Shown piece after piece: positions 45,090 through 59,600 of a stretch of DNA of 64,000 nt. The notes under the pieces were generated by a model. That model did not search any database, had not been told where the DNA came from, and was given only the letters and a program-made list of their open reading frames with translations. Source of the stretch: Saposhnikovia divaricata (lineage: Eukaryota; Streptophyta; Magnoliopsida; Apiales; Apiaceae); NCBI GenBank assembly GCA_036435485.1, contig CM071600.1, forward strand, positions 116,304,046 to 116,368,045. The letters run 5' to 3'. Each line of letters starts with the position of its first letter. Position 1 is the first letter of the stretch. The translations under genes were made by a program, and so were the position numbers.

Positions 45090-46388
45090 AATGCAGATGT
45101 TCAACAGATGATAGGAGTACGAGCATGTAGATATACGACCTGGTCTGACTTACGAAAGACAACTTGTGGAAAACCACGGATAGAAAAGAACAAGTGATGA
45201 GAAACAAGGTTGGCGGAAGTAGATTATATGAATCTAAGTTAAAGGGATCGGGCCAGATTCATTTCGAAAAGTTTAAATTGGAATAACGTGATGATTATAG
45301 AATAAATGTGACGGAATACCGATAAGGAGGTACCAAGTGCAAAAAGGTGTCTCAATAAAGAGGTGAAGGTGAAAGTAAATAATAGAAATGAGTAAGAATC
45401 AGATAATAAGAAGGATGTGATTGATAAAGAAAAGGCTGGGAAAGCAACTATGGAATGAGAAGCAAGGAATGTTATGAATGTGTTTTCTAATGAATTCTCA
45501 GGATGACAATCTGATAGTGTCAATATTATAGTTATGAAAAAGCTAGTAACATGATATGGGATGTCAGTAATAATGATGTCAAGTGAGAAATCTAAGATTT
45601 AACCTGAAAGGTTGAAGGATTTCCCGAATGTGAGTATCGCTAAGATTGAACAAGAGTATTTGTCCATAGAATAATGGACAAAGCAGCAAGATATGTTGTC
45701 ACGTGAGATTGCGATCAAATAGTATTGGATATAATTATGATTAATTTTTTCTTTGATAAACCTCTATAGTTCAGAGGTAAATTCTGAGTATGATATTCTA
45801 CAATCATGAAAGCTTTCTATAATCCTTTAGAACTCTGTTCTCTTCTTCTCTCTTATTCATCTTCTTTATGAATTGAGAAGAACAACCCTTTTAGGAGGGG
45901 AGGTACTGCTACGTGACTATCTGTCTATGTGATAGAAGTCTAAGTGGAATATCATAACTTGTTTAATTGCTTGTCAAGTACTAAAGGCTGGCCCCTTCTG
46001 TACAACTATGCAATATAACAAATGTTCAATTGATCATAGTGATCTCTCAATAAATCTTTCCACTTCTCTATATTGATCGAGATTGCGAAGATTAAAGCGA
46101 TCAGGAAATGCACAGTACGAGCGAGGTTACCTCCGAATTCGTAGGGTGATAGTGATACCAATGTTACTGCAGGTATCAATAAGGATAAGACTGAGTAAGA
46201 GTATAACCCGGATAGTGAGTTGTACGAAAAGTAGCAACGTTGATGGAAAAAGGATACAGTATGGATTGTAGCACTAGAAGATGTGCTGAGGAAGGGTAGA
46301 ACGACTAAGAATTGACCGGGAAGCTAAAAAGTGAACGACAGGCAAACGACTCTTTGCTTCCTACCTGATTCGGGGACGGAATCCTTTT

Positions 46389-46400
46389 AAGGAGGGGAGA
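46389..46400 (+). other. LARD polypurine tract, unit 1
   Basis: AAGGAGGGGAGA directly before the start of LTR 2, one C intervening, matching the Tekay polypurine tract. The unit 2 copy is at 56645-56656. Confidence 0.8.
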
Positions 46401-46401
46401 C

Positions 46402-49400
46402 TGTAAGAACCCCAAAATTTTGGATATAATTAAAACTTTTTATTAAGTAATGATAAAATGAGGAACAATGATTCCGACAACAAGGTCACCAGCTCTAATG
46501 AATGGTGGTTTCAAAGAACAATGATTGTAATGAATGGATATTGCTTTGGACAATGATCCTGATGCATTGGTATATTGTCAGAATAGAGTAATTCGATGGT
46601 TGAGGACCTAGATAAGAATAATCTACCATCCAGGAAGGAGCTAATGGATCCTTGAAGGGAAATGAGTACGTGCATAGTGTTTCCCGTACGTGCATAGTGT
46701 TTCCCATACGTGCATAGTATTTCCCGTACGTGCATAGTGTTTCCTGTACGTGCATAGTAATTTGGTGGATGAATAGTGATTTTGTAAGTTGGAAAACTTT
46801 TCACGCCACCCTATGTACGGGACGTGATATGGATGTTTCGAAGTCATATTAGTAATACGAGGAGGAAATAAGTGAATGCAGAGACGATCGGAATTCAGAA
46901 ATTCCAAATTCTTTTTCGGTATAATATTTGACCGGACAGTGGATTAAATATTATTATAATCCAAGAATTGAGATATTAACTTTGAGGATTTGATATTTTG
47001 GGATGTTATTATATTTGATTTAAGAATGAAGGTAGGAAACCACTGAGGCAGTGAAACAAGCGTTCTAGAAACCGCTAAAACGTTATAACGTGATTAATCA
47101 ATAAAGCGAACGAATCCTAGATTACGGATTAAGTTCGTATCGAGATTAAATATCCTACATGGTCATCACGAGGATTATATTAAGGATTGGGGAAGGTATT
47201 ATGAATATCGAGAAATTTCCCGGTAAACCCTAGAGGTGAAACTACTTAGTTATTCGCCCGAACGATCAATCGAAATGAGCAATAACCGGACAAAAGAAAC
47301 AAGCAGTGGAAGCAAGAGTCATGCATAAGCTACTAGATAAATATCTAGCAACCAAGTGGGCTAAGTAACTAGCATGTTAAGGATTGAACTAGTAGTTAGC
47401 CAAATCAAACTCTAGTTAGCCATAAATCAATCCAAGTGCTACACATGCTTTCAAATCTCACCATTCATTCCAAAAGCACTTTAATAAAGTAAAAAGAGAT
47501 GAGATATCATCCAAGGCTCATCACTTTATGAATTATTATCAAAACAACCAAGCAAACACAAAGAACTCTCCATTTTCCTTTCTTCCTTGAAAAATTCTGC
47601 CAAGGTGCTAGAAGTAAGGCTTCCAACCATCATTTGATCTTGAAATATTTATGGTGAGTACTTCATATCATAACTTAGATCCCCTAAAAATTTCAGCCTC
47701 AAATTCACTTTCTTTCATTTTCAAATAAATCATCAAAGGTGATGATGAATAGTGTTTTCAAGAACTAATCCTTGTTTTTCTTGTTTTCATGGTTGATCCT
47801 AGCTAAGTTAAGGCTATCCAAGGGCAATACCAAGATTTGTGAGGCTAGTACATACTACAAGGAAGGTATAATACTTGAAAACCCTAGACCTACTTTGAGT
47901 TTTAAGCATGTTCTTGATGGATCTAGCTTAGTTATGATTATGTTCATGCTATAAGCATGTTTAGTTAGTGATTTAGTGATTTGATTAACATGATGATTTT
48001 GATACTAAGATCAGTGGCTTCTGGACTTGTTGAGATGCTTATTATGTGTATAAGCTGTTTAGATGCCCGGTGTGGCTTGGGTTGTTGATTACGATTTATG
48101 GAACGTCCGATTTATAGCCGTCGTAATGCCCGATTTTTGTTAACCTTAAGAAATCGTGTTTGATAGTAGCCATAAGTCACTGTCCAGTATCATGTTCTGC
48201 CATGGAAAGATAGATCATGTTATAAGCTTCGTTTTGATATAAAGATCATGTGAAACGGACTTACGGTTTAGGAATTATGGCCGATTCACTAAAAGACGTT
48301 CGAAACCGTAAGTACGAGTTTGTTATTAAAATTGAACCCTCGTAAAATACGTAAGTCAGTGGCGAATCTTGGTAATTAAATACTAGAGGTAAAAAGGAAG
48401 GTGTGAGAGAAAACCTCATGTGAAATGGATCGTTTTCCGATTTTATAAAAATGTTCGAATCAAAGTTAATCGCAAACGAACCCCTAAAAACCCGCTTGAT
48501 TATAACTTCGGTAAAACACTTAGAAAACGGGCGATAAAACTCGGAGCATAATATTGATTTGTAACGATCGACTTTAGAACTTGTATGACTTAAGTATGTC
48601 CCAAGTGTAAGTACAATGACATGTCGTATTAACGAACGAATGTCGGGTCGGATCGATGATAAAAGGAATCCACTAAAAGGGGTATAACGAGATAACTCGA
48701 GAACGTGTTTCGATTTAAGTATAACTTAACTTTTAAGATGTTAAGTGATTAATCCCGAATGCCTTGGCTATTCATAGATCACCAAGCTGAACCGGGACCC
48801 GCTACCACTACCCCTTACCGTACTCGACTACCAGGCAAGTTTCAATTCCCTTCTTTTAGGCTGTTGTTGTGATTGAATATATATAAAAATGTTTTCTGTT
48901 ATACATATGCCATAGCATGCATGCCTACTTTCAAGTTATATCATTATGCTTGTTCCCTGATTGTTATTGGCTTATAAATTAGATAGCTATCGTATCAATT
49001 ATAAACCGGTTATTGTAAGACCCTCAGAGAAGGGTGTATACATCTTATTCATCAAATATAGACCGAGAGTCAATATTTCTTGACATATCGAGATTACCTC
49101 GGAGGAAAATATTTAAGTAAATATTTTCCATTTTTCGGGCGACGAATATTATTTGACTATTCGTTCGAGATTATTTATTTAACGATCCTTACTTCAAATA
49201 ATTATTTGAGTAACTATTCGACGAATAATATTTTTAATATTCATTCAGAGTCGAATTATTTATCGATTATTATTTCGAATATTCTTCTAAAGGTTGGACT
49301 ACTAAATGAATATTATTTGGATATTCATTTAGAATATTATTCATTAAATGAATATTACTTTTGAATATTCATTTAAGATAGTAATTACCTGACGAATATT

Positions 49401-51169
49401 ATTTTAATGTTCATCTGAAACTTGATTTATTTATCGAGTCTTATCTCGAATATTCCTTTAAAGCTTGGATTACTAAATGAATATTACTTGATATTCATTT
49501 AGAATATTATTCATTAAATGAATATTACTTTTTCAATATTCATTTAAATTCCTAATTAATTATGAATATTATTTTGAATATTCATCCAGGGTTCTATTTA
49601 ATCATCGAATATTATTTTAAATATTTTAAATATTCCTTTCAGGTCTTAATAATTAATGGATATTATTTTGAATATTCATTTGAATATTTAATTATGCAAT
49701 AAATATTCTCTCGATATTTCTTCAAGGATTATTTGAGAAATACTCTGATTAAAGATATTCTTTCATATTCCTAAATATTCTGTAAAATATTTTAATTCAA
49801 TAAATATTCTCTGAATATTTATTCCATACTTAGAATAACCTCGATAAGGTTTATCTTCTTCGATTATTACGGAAAATATTTCGGAGACATATTATTATTA
49901 ATCTTATATCAAGAAAGGTTCTCAGACATCATTCTTCTTGAGTCTATCTCCCTAAAAATAAGGGAACCTTACTTGGAAAATGTTATTTATCTTGTTGACT
50001 TCCCGGTCATAAAGTATTCTCTTCACTCGCAACTCGGGTGCTATTGACTTATTAAGTCATTGTTTACCTTCTCATCTTTCGAGGGGTAAGTTGTTGGAAC
50101 AAGTTGATATCCGTTACCAAGTAATAGCTTGGGAGTTATTGGTAAATTTTCCTTTCCAACTAGATACGACTACCTTGTGGAGTCTTATCAACAAATATTA
50201 TACTTGGGGAAAGGGGGACGAACGTTACATTCAGAATCATGAATTCTATTTGAACTAGGAGTCGTGTAAGAGGCCGAGTAGCGCCGGTCCATCCCCTTTG
50301 GCCCAACCGTTGGCCGGGGAGAGCTAGTAAGGCGGTATACAAGTAAAGCCGTCAGTTCTTCCTTCTACCGGTAGTAAATCTAAATTGAGCTGTACGATCT
50401 CGACTGATCATCAAGATTGGAACAACGGGCGCGGTGAATACTCCATCATTGGTTCATCATCCAAACTTATTTATTTCCTGCAACATGATTACTGTTGGCA
50501 GAGCTGGAAAAGTGTTCATAACTGGAATTGCAACCTTTTTATGCAAGTTCCTCTTCTTAATAACAATGAGAATATCTCGCTTACTTTTGATGTAGCAGAT
50601 ATTTCTACAAACAAATACTTTAAGTTACCTTGTAACTTCATCGTTCATATTATACTGGCATCATTTCCGTAAATGCATGGCATATGGTTTGAAAGATACT
50701 TTTGAACTGTTATACATTATCGTTCAGTTATATATTATTGTTGGTGGGCTATTGCTCACCCTTGCTTTATTATTATATCACAACAACAGCTAGACCAGAT
50801 GACTCGCACAAGGCGCACTCGACGCGGGCGAGGACGATGAGACTACCAGAGCTGAAGAAGAAGCTATTGGTAGGATATATTTATTCTTTCAGTACCAAGA
50901 ATATGGTCTAGTATGACTTATGTAAATGGATGGCAAAGAGTATGTATTTATATTGAAATTCTTTTGGATTGTAAGAACTCATAATGTGATTAATAAAAAT
51001 TTGATTGTTACTCTGATTTCATCTCTGGGACTATAACGGGTGTGTTTTATATTGTTGTGTGGGGTCATAGAGACGTAATTTATTTTATGTTAAGGAAAGT
51101 TCAATTGTTGTGGACAGAATTGGAAACCGTAACCATCGGATCCCGGACCCCGGATCTGGGGGTGTTACA
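46402..51169 (+). repeat. LARD LTR 2 (4768 bp)
   Basis: Same length as LTR 1. It shares about twelve diagnostic bases with LTR 3 against LTR 1 (for example GGACAGTGG near 46935, ACGGGCGAT near 48527, CAACGGGCGCGG near 50424). About six differences are private. It works as the shared LTR of the two complete units. Confidence 0.93.
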
Positions 51170-53131
51170 GAAGTGGTATCAGAGCGTACGTTATAAACCC
51201 CAGAGATGAGGTAACGTTAAAACAATAAATTCAATAAGATAATAAGAACTCTTGCCAAGTTCATAGTCGGACTACTTAATGTAGTGATGACATATAAATC
51301 CCTTATGGGAACTCGTAAGTATCATGATAGTAACTTAGCTCGATATCGTATCGACGAGTAAGGCGACAGACCTTGAGGCATACGAGCAGCAGCACGATGA
51401 TGCTTTATATGCTGAAGATCAGCGGGTAATTCGATGGAGTACCCTACTGGAGACCCGGAAGAGGTTCCAGCAGATAAGGAAAATCCATTTAGGATAAGGA
51501 GCTTACCCATGGGTAATGAGGGTCGCAGCCAGAATGACTGTGATGATTAAGATATGGTGCTCAGAAAAGTGAGTATAAAGAACCGAGATATTATTAAGAG
51601 ATCTGAAGATGCATGTTGAATTCATAGCCGGACTACCAGATGTAGTACCAGCAAGAAAGAAGGATTGGAAGAATTACTTGAGATCTTATACGGAAATAGA
51701 TGAGAATCCTTAGAGATTTTCATCTTAACAAAGAAAGAGCTAGAGGGATGTATGATTATCAAAGACAGCGATATAGGACAAGGAGCAGAGTCCCTAGGAA
51801 TAGTTGAGAATGAGGCAGTAAGTGCCATATCATTTGATAAATGAATCAGTATGAATATTGTCAGTAATAATTCGCCACGAGAAGGCAGATGTCATAGGTT
51901 ATAATTTACGAAACCAAAGTGAGGTTAATGAGGTGGTTTTATTCAGGGAAATGTTCATGAATGAATCAGTAGAAAATAAAGACATTGGGAAGTGACAGCA
52001 TGATTGGGTAAAATTATATAAGGAAGTAGTAAGCAAGACAAGGATCTCAGAACCTACCGGAAGATAAGACCAGTGAGTCAAGATGAACTCGTAATGAGAC
52101 TACTGCCAGAGACTGAGTATAGAGTTAATTCAACTCAGTTAAATGATGAACCAGAAACGTTAGATGCATGTGATTCAGAGGAATATTAAATTCCTTCTTC
52201 TCTTTGAATGGATTATAGTAGTTACCTTAAGTTTACTCCGACACGGAATTATGATAGATCAAGTAATACGATCAGCAGTTAAAGAGAAAAATGTGAGAAA
52301 ATCTTCCTGGAGCTAAAAGGTGAAATTGGTAATGACCAAGAGCTGGCATTGCTTAATGAAAAAAGGAGACTTTGTGCTTCCAACGACGCTTCGCCTAAAG
52401 GGTTAGGTAGACCGACATTTGGTAGTATTGAATATCAGGACGTTGTGACAGGTTTCAGTTTGAAACTATTGATTCCCTTCTAAGGGATGGATATAATTGA
52501 TTCCTCTCCAGTGGGTAAACTTCCAATCTGATGATGATTATTTCGTTAACTATGACTGCTTATGATTCCACCTGCTTGGAGGTTCATAAAACTATTCTTC
52601 AGGTTTCGAAACTGGTCTCCTTAATGTTACCAGTAGGTGGGTAGATTGATCAAAATTTCCCTGAGTCTGGAAAGGAATTCGGTGAATTTTGGCAAACCTT
52701 GTCTTTCTGATTATCAGAGAATGTCATGGAAGAGAGTAGAAACTGGAGCAAACCCTGTGATTTGGGTAAGGATGCTGTAAAATGGGTTAGTAAACGGACC
52801 CTGAGCATTACAATCGACGGTAGTGATAAAATGATGAAGTGAGATTGGACGAAAACAGGAAATGTAAGTAAGAAACCAGCCGGACTGAGAAATTCCAGGA
52901 TTGACTTAAATGAAAAGGCTGTTATGCCAGGAATGGTAAGCTTGTGTGGCACGCGGGATTGATAAGAATAGTTGAAAAGATAAGAGTGGAGGAAAGGTGA
53001 CCGGAGACGGTGCCGAGTAGTCGATTAAGACTTATATGGAGTAAAGTTTTGGAAAGGTAGAAAGGTATCAAAGAAGAAGGCACTATGCCGGCAATTGCTA
53101 GAAAAGTAATGCTATTAGCCAACCCCTAAAG

Positions 53132-53199
<68 letters not shown>

Positions 53200-56100
53200 T
53201 TTTGTGGCCAGTTGAGGCCAAGTCACAAAGGATTATCAAGTGACTAGACCAGCAATGAAAGGACAAAGCAGGGTTGCTTCTAAGAAAGCACCGACTGCAA
53301 GGCCTTCTGATATAAAGGAAACATTAATGAGATCGTAGGAATCTTCTGCTGAACAACCCATGTTTTGATTGGGAATTCACTAGACCTTTTTGGGATGGGG
53401 TCACCCGTACTAAAGTGACTCATGTGTATATGGTTGTCCAAGATTACGAGTAAAATGGGAGTATAATGACTTGAGATGTATGATGTTAGGGTATCATGAA
53501 TACCATGAATATATTATGACGGAGGAAAGTAAACAATGAAGGTATATGAAGAGAGTATAGAAATGGTCAGAAATTGAACAATATGCTGTAGGAATTTTCT
53601 CTGAGGCAAGTACCTTTGCGAAGAACGATAAGCACTAGGAAATTCACGTTGAACTCGACCAATATCTTTCAGAACATCCTTGCTACCATTAACAAGTTCT
53701 GTAAGAGAGCAGATAGACATACGTTGTCTTTTGGAAGGTCAAATAGGTTGACCACTATCTGAAAGAAGAAATTAGCAGTAAGCTACCGATCGATTATCAA
53801 ATAAGAATGATTGAAAAGAGACCCTTATTAAGGATACATGATTTGATTGCCAATTATAGGATGCAGGAATTCCTTGGCAGTTGAATTAAGGATAAGATAT
53901 CCATAGAGTAATGCAAACCCTGGGGAATGGACAAGGGATGGCATTACCCCTAATAAAGGACATTGTGAATTTGGATGATATAAATTGAATTGATTAAGGC
54001 GACATCAAACTTTGAGGATTTATAAAAAAAATAAGTAGTTTTGAAAGGTATATAGACAGAATTATTATATGATTAATTACTGATATTTTGATGTGCCCTG
54101 TACCCAGAAAATACAGGAAGAATGATGAGGATTACCTAAGAAACCTTACAAGGAAAAAGGTAATATTCTGAAGTTCAAAATGGAAGCTTGGTAGGGAATA
54201 TATGACATAGAAATAATTATGCCAGACGAGGCATGTGTGAAACCATGGGAAAGTATGGATTTAACCAACAAAGGTTGAGATTATCCTAGAACAAGAAAGA
54301 ACTAAGAGAACAAATATCCTAGGTATGATCGAGAGTAACTTTGATAAAGTTCCCACGGGAAGGTGGAAGCAATGACTTATGGAAAAAAAAGACTGATAGT
54401 TATATTTTCTCCTTCAGCAGAGCTTAATGGAGAATGCTTTAACCCAACTGTGATGGGAATGAGGTAGAAAAGTTTGAGTTGGAATGTATCCAGAGAACAT
54501 GGATTACAAGAAATTGTTAGTATCAGGAAAGGCCAATGAGGTGGCCGACAATCTAAGTATAAAGGAATAATTACAAATGTTCATACCGAAGAAACACAAT
54601 GATATTTGGAAGGACCTTGAAGGTCATATCGGAATGGAGGAATTTACATTCCTTCTGATGACTGTGCAAGAATTGACGGTAATAATAGTTTAAGTAAAGA
54701 TTCGATTCCTGATGGAGTCTTAAGCATATTACGTACCTTAGAAGGTCCCGTTTTGAGGCAAACCAGGACCATGGTACAAAAAATTGATGAAGTAAACCGT
54801 TAGGTTTCCAGTCTTTTATGGAAGATGCATAAGTGATAGTTTCATCAACCGGACCTAGCTGCGATGCTTGAAACTCTTCTGCAATTCTATCTACTTCATG
54901 TTATATCTACATAAAGTTCAGGAAGTGTTCCTTATGGATAAGGAATAGTGATTACTTTGTCTCCCTAAGGGATTTGAAACCCGTAGGGTTAGCTATTAAC
55001 GCACTACGTAAACAACAAGCGATGGTGATTCTTCTAAGAAAGTAGATGACAACGTAAAGATAAAGAAAGTGCTGCTATTGATAAACTAAATGGCATGTTG
55101 ATGAATGACAAGCAAGTTTGTGTTAGTGTATTTCTGCGCAAACCAGATAGAGAATATGAGGTTGATGATTCATGATGCCAAATGTATTCCCGTAGAAAGA
55201 ATTAATGAGACTTGGAGGGAAGGGCAGTTGAGCCCGAGACTTATTGGGCCATTTGAGAGTTCAAAAGTGTTCTCGAGCCAGCCTTACCCCCAAAACTTAT
55301 AGCACGGTCATAACGGGTTTTCATGTGGCAAGGCTACGCCAGTAAAATGCAGATGTTCAACAGATGATAGGAGTACGAGCATGTAGATATACGACCTGGT
55401 CTGACTTACGAAAGACAACTTGTGGAAAACCACGGATAGAAAAGAACAAGTGATGAGAAACAAGGTTGGCAGAAGTAGATTATATGAATCTAAGTTAAAG
55501 GGATCGGGCCAGATTCATTTCGAAAAGTTTAAATTGGAATAACATGATGATTATAGAATAAATGTGACGGAATACCGATAAGGAGGTACCAAGTGCAAAA
55601 AGGTGTCTCAATAAAGAGGTGAAGGTGAAAGTAAATAATAGAAATGAGTAAGAATCAGATAATAAGAAGGATGTGATTGATAAAGAAAAGGCTGGGAAAG
55701 CAACTATGGAATGAGAAGCAAGGAATGTTATGAATGGGTTTTCTAATGAATTCTCAGGATGACAACCTGATAGTGTCAATATTATAGTTATGAAAAAGCT
55801 AGTAACATGATATGGGATGTCAGTAATAATGATGTCAAGTGAGAAATATAAGATTTAACCTGAAAGGTTGAAGGATTTCCCGAATGTGAGTATCGCTAAG
55901 ATTGAACAAGAGTATTTGTCCATAGAATAATGGACAAAGCAGCAAGATATGTTGTCACGTGAGATTGCGATCAAATAGTATTGGATATAATTATGATTAA
56001 TTTTTTCTTTGATAAACCTCTATAGTTCAGAGGTAAATTCTGAGTATGATATTCTACAATCATGAAAGCTTTCTATAATCCTTTAGAACTCTGTTCTCTT

Positions 56101-56657
56101 CTTCTCTCTTATTCATCTTCTTTATGAATTGAGAAAAACAACCCTTTTAGGAGGGGAGGTACTGCTACGTGACTATCTGTCTATGTGATAGAAGTCTAAG
56201 TGGAATACCATAACTTGTTTAATTGCTTGTCAAGTACTAAAGGCTGGCCCCTTCTGTACAACTATGCAATATAACAAATGTTCAATTGATCATAGTGATC
56301 TCTCAATAAATCTTTCCACTTCTCTATATTGATCGAGATTGCGAAGATTAAAGCGATCAGGAAATGCACAGTACGAGCGAGGTTACCTCCGAATTCGTAG
56401 GGTGATAGTGATACCAATGTTACTGCAGGTATCAATAAGGATAAGACTGAGTAAGAGTATAACCCGGATAGTGAGTTGTACGAAAAGTAGCAACGTTGAT
56501 GGAAAAAGGATACAGTATGGATTGTAGCACTAGAAGATGTGCTGAGGAAGGGTAGAACGACTAAGAATTGACCGGGAAGCTAAAAAGTGAACGACAGGCA
56601 AACGACTCTTTGCTTCCTACCTGATTCGGGGACGGAATCCTTTTAAGGAGGGGAGAC
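51170..56657 (+). mobile_element. LARD internal region, unit 2 (5488 bp, non-coding)
   Basis: Collinear with unit 1, with the same eroded pol traces. Primer site TGGTATCAGAGC at 51174-51185, longer (AT)n at 53134-53190, polypurine tract at 56645-56656. It shares GGAATATTAAATTCC (near 52181) and TATACGGAAATAG (near 51689) with truncated unit 3 against unit 1. Confidence 0.85.
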
Positions 56658-59600
56658 TGTAAGAACCCCAAAATTTTGGATATAATTAAAACTTTTTATT
56701 AAGTAATGATAAAATGAGGAACAATGATTCCGACAACAAGGTCACCAGCTCTAATGAATGGTGGTTTCAAAGAACAATGATTGTAATGAATGGATATTGC
56801 TTTGGACAATGATCCTGATGCATTGGTATATTGTCAGAATAGAGTAATTCGATGGTTGAGGACCTAGATAAGAATAATCTACCATCCAGGAAGGAGCTAA
56901 TGGATCCTTGAAGGGAAATGAGTACGTGCATAGTGTTTCCCGTACGTGCATAGTGTTTCCCATACGTGCATAGTATTTCCCGTACGTGCATAGTGTTTCC
57001 TGTACGTGCATAGTAATTTGGTGGATGAATAGTGATTTTGTAAGTTGGAAAACTTTTCACGCCACCCTATGTACGGGATGTGATATGGATGTTTCGAAGT
57101 CATATTAGTAATACGCGGAGGAAATAAGTGAATGCAGAGACGATCGGAATTCAGAAATTCCAAATTCTTTTTCGGTATAATATTTGACCGGACAGTGGAT
57201 TAAATATTATTATAATCCAAGAATTGAGATATTACTTTGAGGATTTGATATTTTGGGATGTTATTATATTTGATTTAAGAATGAAGGTAGGAAACCACTG
57301 AGGCAGTGAAACAAGCGTTCTAGAAACCGCTAAAACGTTATAACGTGATTAATCAATAAAGCGAACGAATCCTAGATTACGGATTAAGTTCGTATCGAGA
57401 TTAAATATCCTACATGGTCATCACGAGGATTATATTAAGGATTGGGGAAGGTATTATGAATATCGAGAAATTTCCCGGTAAACCCTAGAGGTGAAACTAC
57501 TTAGTTATTCGCCCGAACGATCAATCGAAACGAGCAATAACCGGACAAAAGAAACAAGCAGTGGAAGCAAGAGTCATGCATAAGCTACTAGATAAATATC
57601 TAGCAACCGAGTGGGCTAAGTAACTAGCATGTTAAGGATTGAACTAGTAGTTAGCCAAATCAAACTCTAGTTAGCCATAAATCAATCCAAGTGCTACACA
57701 TGCTTTCAAATCTCACCATTCATTCCAAAAGCACTTTAATAAAGTAAAAAGAGATGAGATATCATCCAAGGCTCATCACTTTATGAATTATTATCAAAAC
57801 AACCAAGCAAACACAAAGAACTCTCCATTTTCCTTTCTTCCTTGAAAAATTCTGCCAAGGTGCTAGAAGTAAGGCTTCCAACCATCATTTGATCTTGAAA
57901 TATTTATGGTGAGTACTTCATATCATAACTTAGATCCCCTAAAAATTTCAGCCTCAAATTCACTTTCTTTCATTTTCAAATAAATCATCAAAGGTGATGA
58001 TGAATAGTGTTTTCAAGAACTAATCCTTGTTTTTCTTGTTTTCATGGTTGATCCTAGCTAAGTTAAAGCTATCCAAGGGCAATACCAAGCTTTGTGAGGC
58101 TAGTACATACTACAAGGAAGGTATAATACTTGAAAACCCTAGACCTACTTTGAGTTTTAAGCATGTTCTTGATGGATCTAGCTTAGTTATGATTATGTTC
58201 ATGCTATAAGCATGTTGAGTTAGTGATTTAGTGATTTGATTAACATGATGATTTTGATACTAAGATCAGTGGATTCTGGACTTGTTGAGATGCTTATTAT
58301 GTGTATAAGCTGTTTAGATGCCCGGTGTGGCTTGGGTTGTTGATTACGATTTATGGAACGTCCGATTTATAGCCGTCGTAATGCCCGATTTTTGTTAACC
58401 TTAAGAAATCGTGTTTGATAGTAGCCATAAGTCACTGTCCAGTATCATGTTCTGCCATGGAAAGATAGATCATGTTATAAGCTTCGTTTTGATATAAAGA
58501 TCATGTGAAACGGACTTACGGTTTAGGAATTATGGCCGATTCACTAAAAGACGTTCGAAACCGTAAGTACGAGTTCGTTATTAAAATTGAACCCTCGTAA
58601 AATACGTAAGTCAGTGGCGAATCTTGGTAATTAAATACTAGAGGTAAAAAGGAAGGTGTGAGAGAAAACCTCATGTGAAATGGATCGTTTTCCGATTTTA
58701 TAAAAATGTTCGAATCAAAGTTAATCGCAAACGAACCCCTAAAAACCCGCTTGATTATAACTTCGGTAAAACACTTAGAAAACGGGCGATAAAACTCGGA
58801 GCATAATATTGATTTGTAACGATCGACTTTAGAACTTGTATGACTTAAGTATGTCCCAAGTTAAGTACAATGACATGTCGTATTAACGAACGAATGTCGG
58901 GTCGGATCGATGATAAAAGGAATCCACTAAAAGGGGTATAACGAGATAACTCGAGAACGTGTTTCGATTTAAGTATAACTTAACTTTTAAGATGTTAAGT
59001 GATTAATCCCGAATGCCTTGGCTATTCATAGATCACCAAGCTGAACCGGGACCCGCTACCACTACCCCTTACCGTACTCGACTACCAGGCAAGTTTCAAT
59101 TCCCTTCTTTTAGGCTGTTGTTGTGATTGAATATATATAAAAATGTTTTCTGTTATACATATGCCATAGCATGCATGCCTACTTTCAAGTTATATCATTA
59201 TGCTTGTTCCCTGATTGTTATTGGCTTATAAATTAGATAGCTATCGTATCAATTATAAGCCGGTTATTGTAAGACCCTCAGAGAAGGGTGTATACATCTT
59301 ATTCATCAAATATAGACCGGGAGTCAATATTTCTTGACATATCGAGATTACCTCGGAGGAAAATATTTAAGTAAATATTTTCCATTTTTCGGGCGACGAA
59401 TATTATTTGACTATTCGTTCGAGATTATTTATTTAACGATCCTTACTTCAAATAATTATTTGAGTAACTATTCGACGAATAATATTTTTAATATTCATTC
59501 AGAGTCGAATTATTTATCGATTATTATTTCGAATATTCTTCTAAAGGTTGGACTACTAAATGAATATTATTTGGATATTCATTTAGAATATTATTCATTA

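Larger units (their letters stand above)
40929..46401 (+). mobile_element. LARD internal region, unit 1 (5473 bp, non-coding)
   Basis: All frames are short. Eroded traces of a Tekay parent are visible in the right order: leader-ORF relative (41128-41256), RNase H (SNDASPKGLG near 42141-42167), the RNase H-integrase joint (VADNLSIKE near 44287-44313), and the integrase C-terminus (WREGQLSPRLIGPFE near 44957-45001). An (AT)n run lies at 42892-42940. It ends with GGGACGGAATCCTTTTAAGG and a polypurine tract at 46389-46400. Total size fits a chromovirus internal region that has decayed without being deleted. Confidence 0.85.
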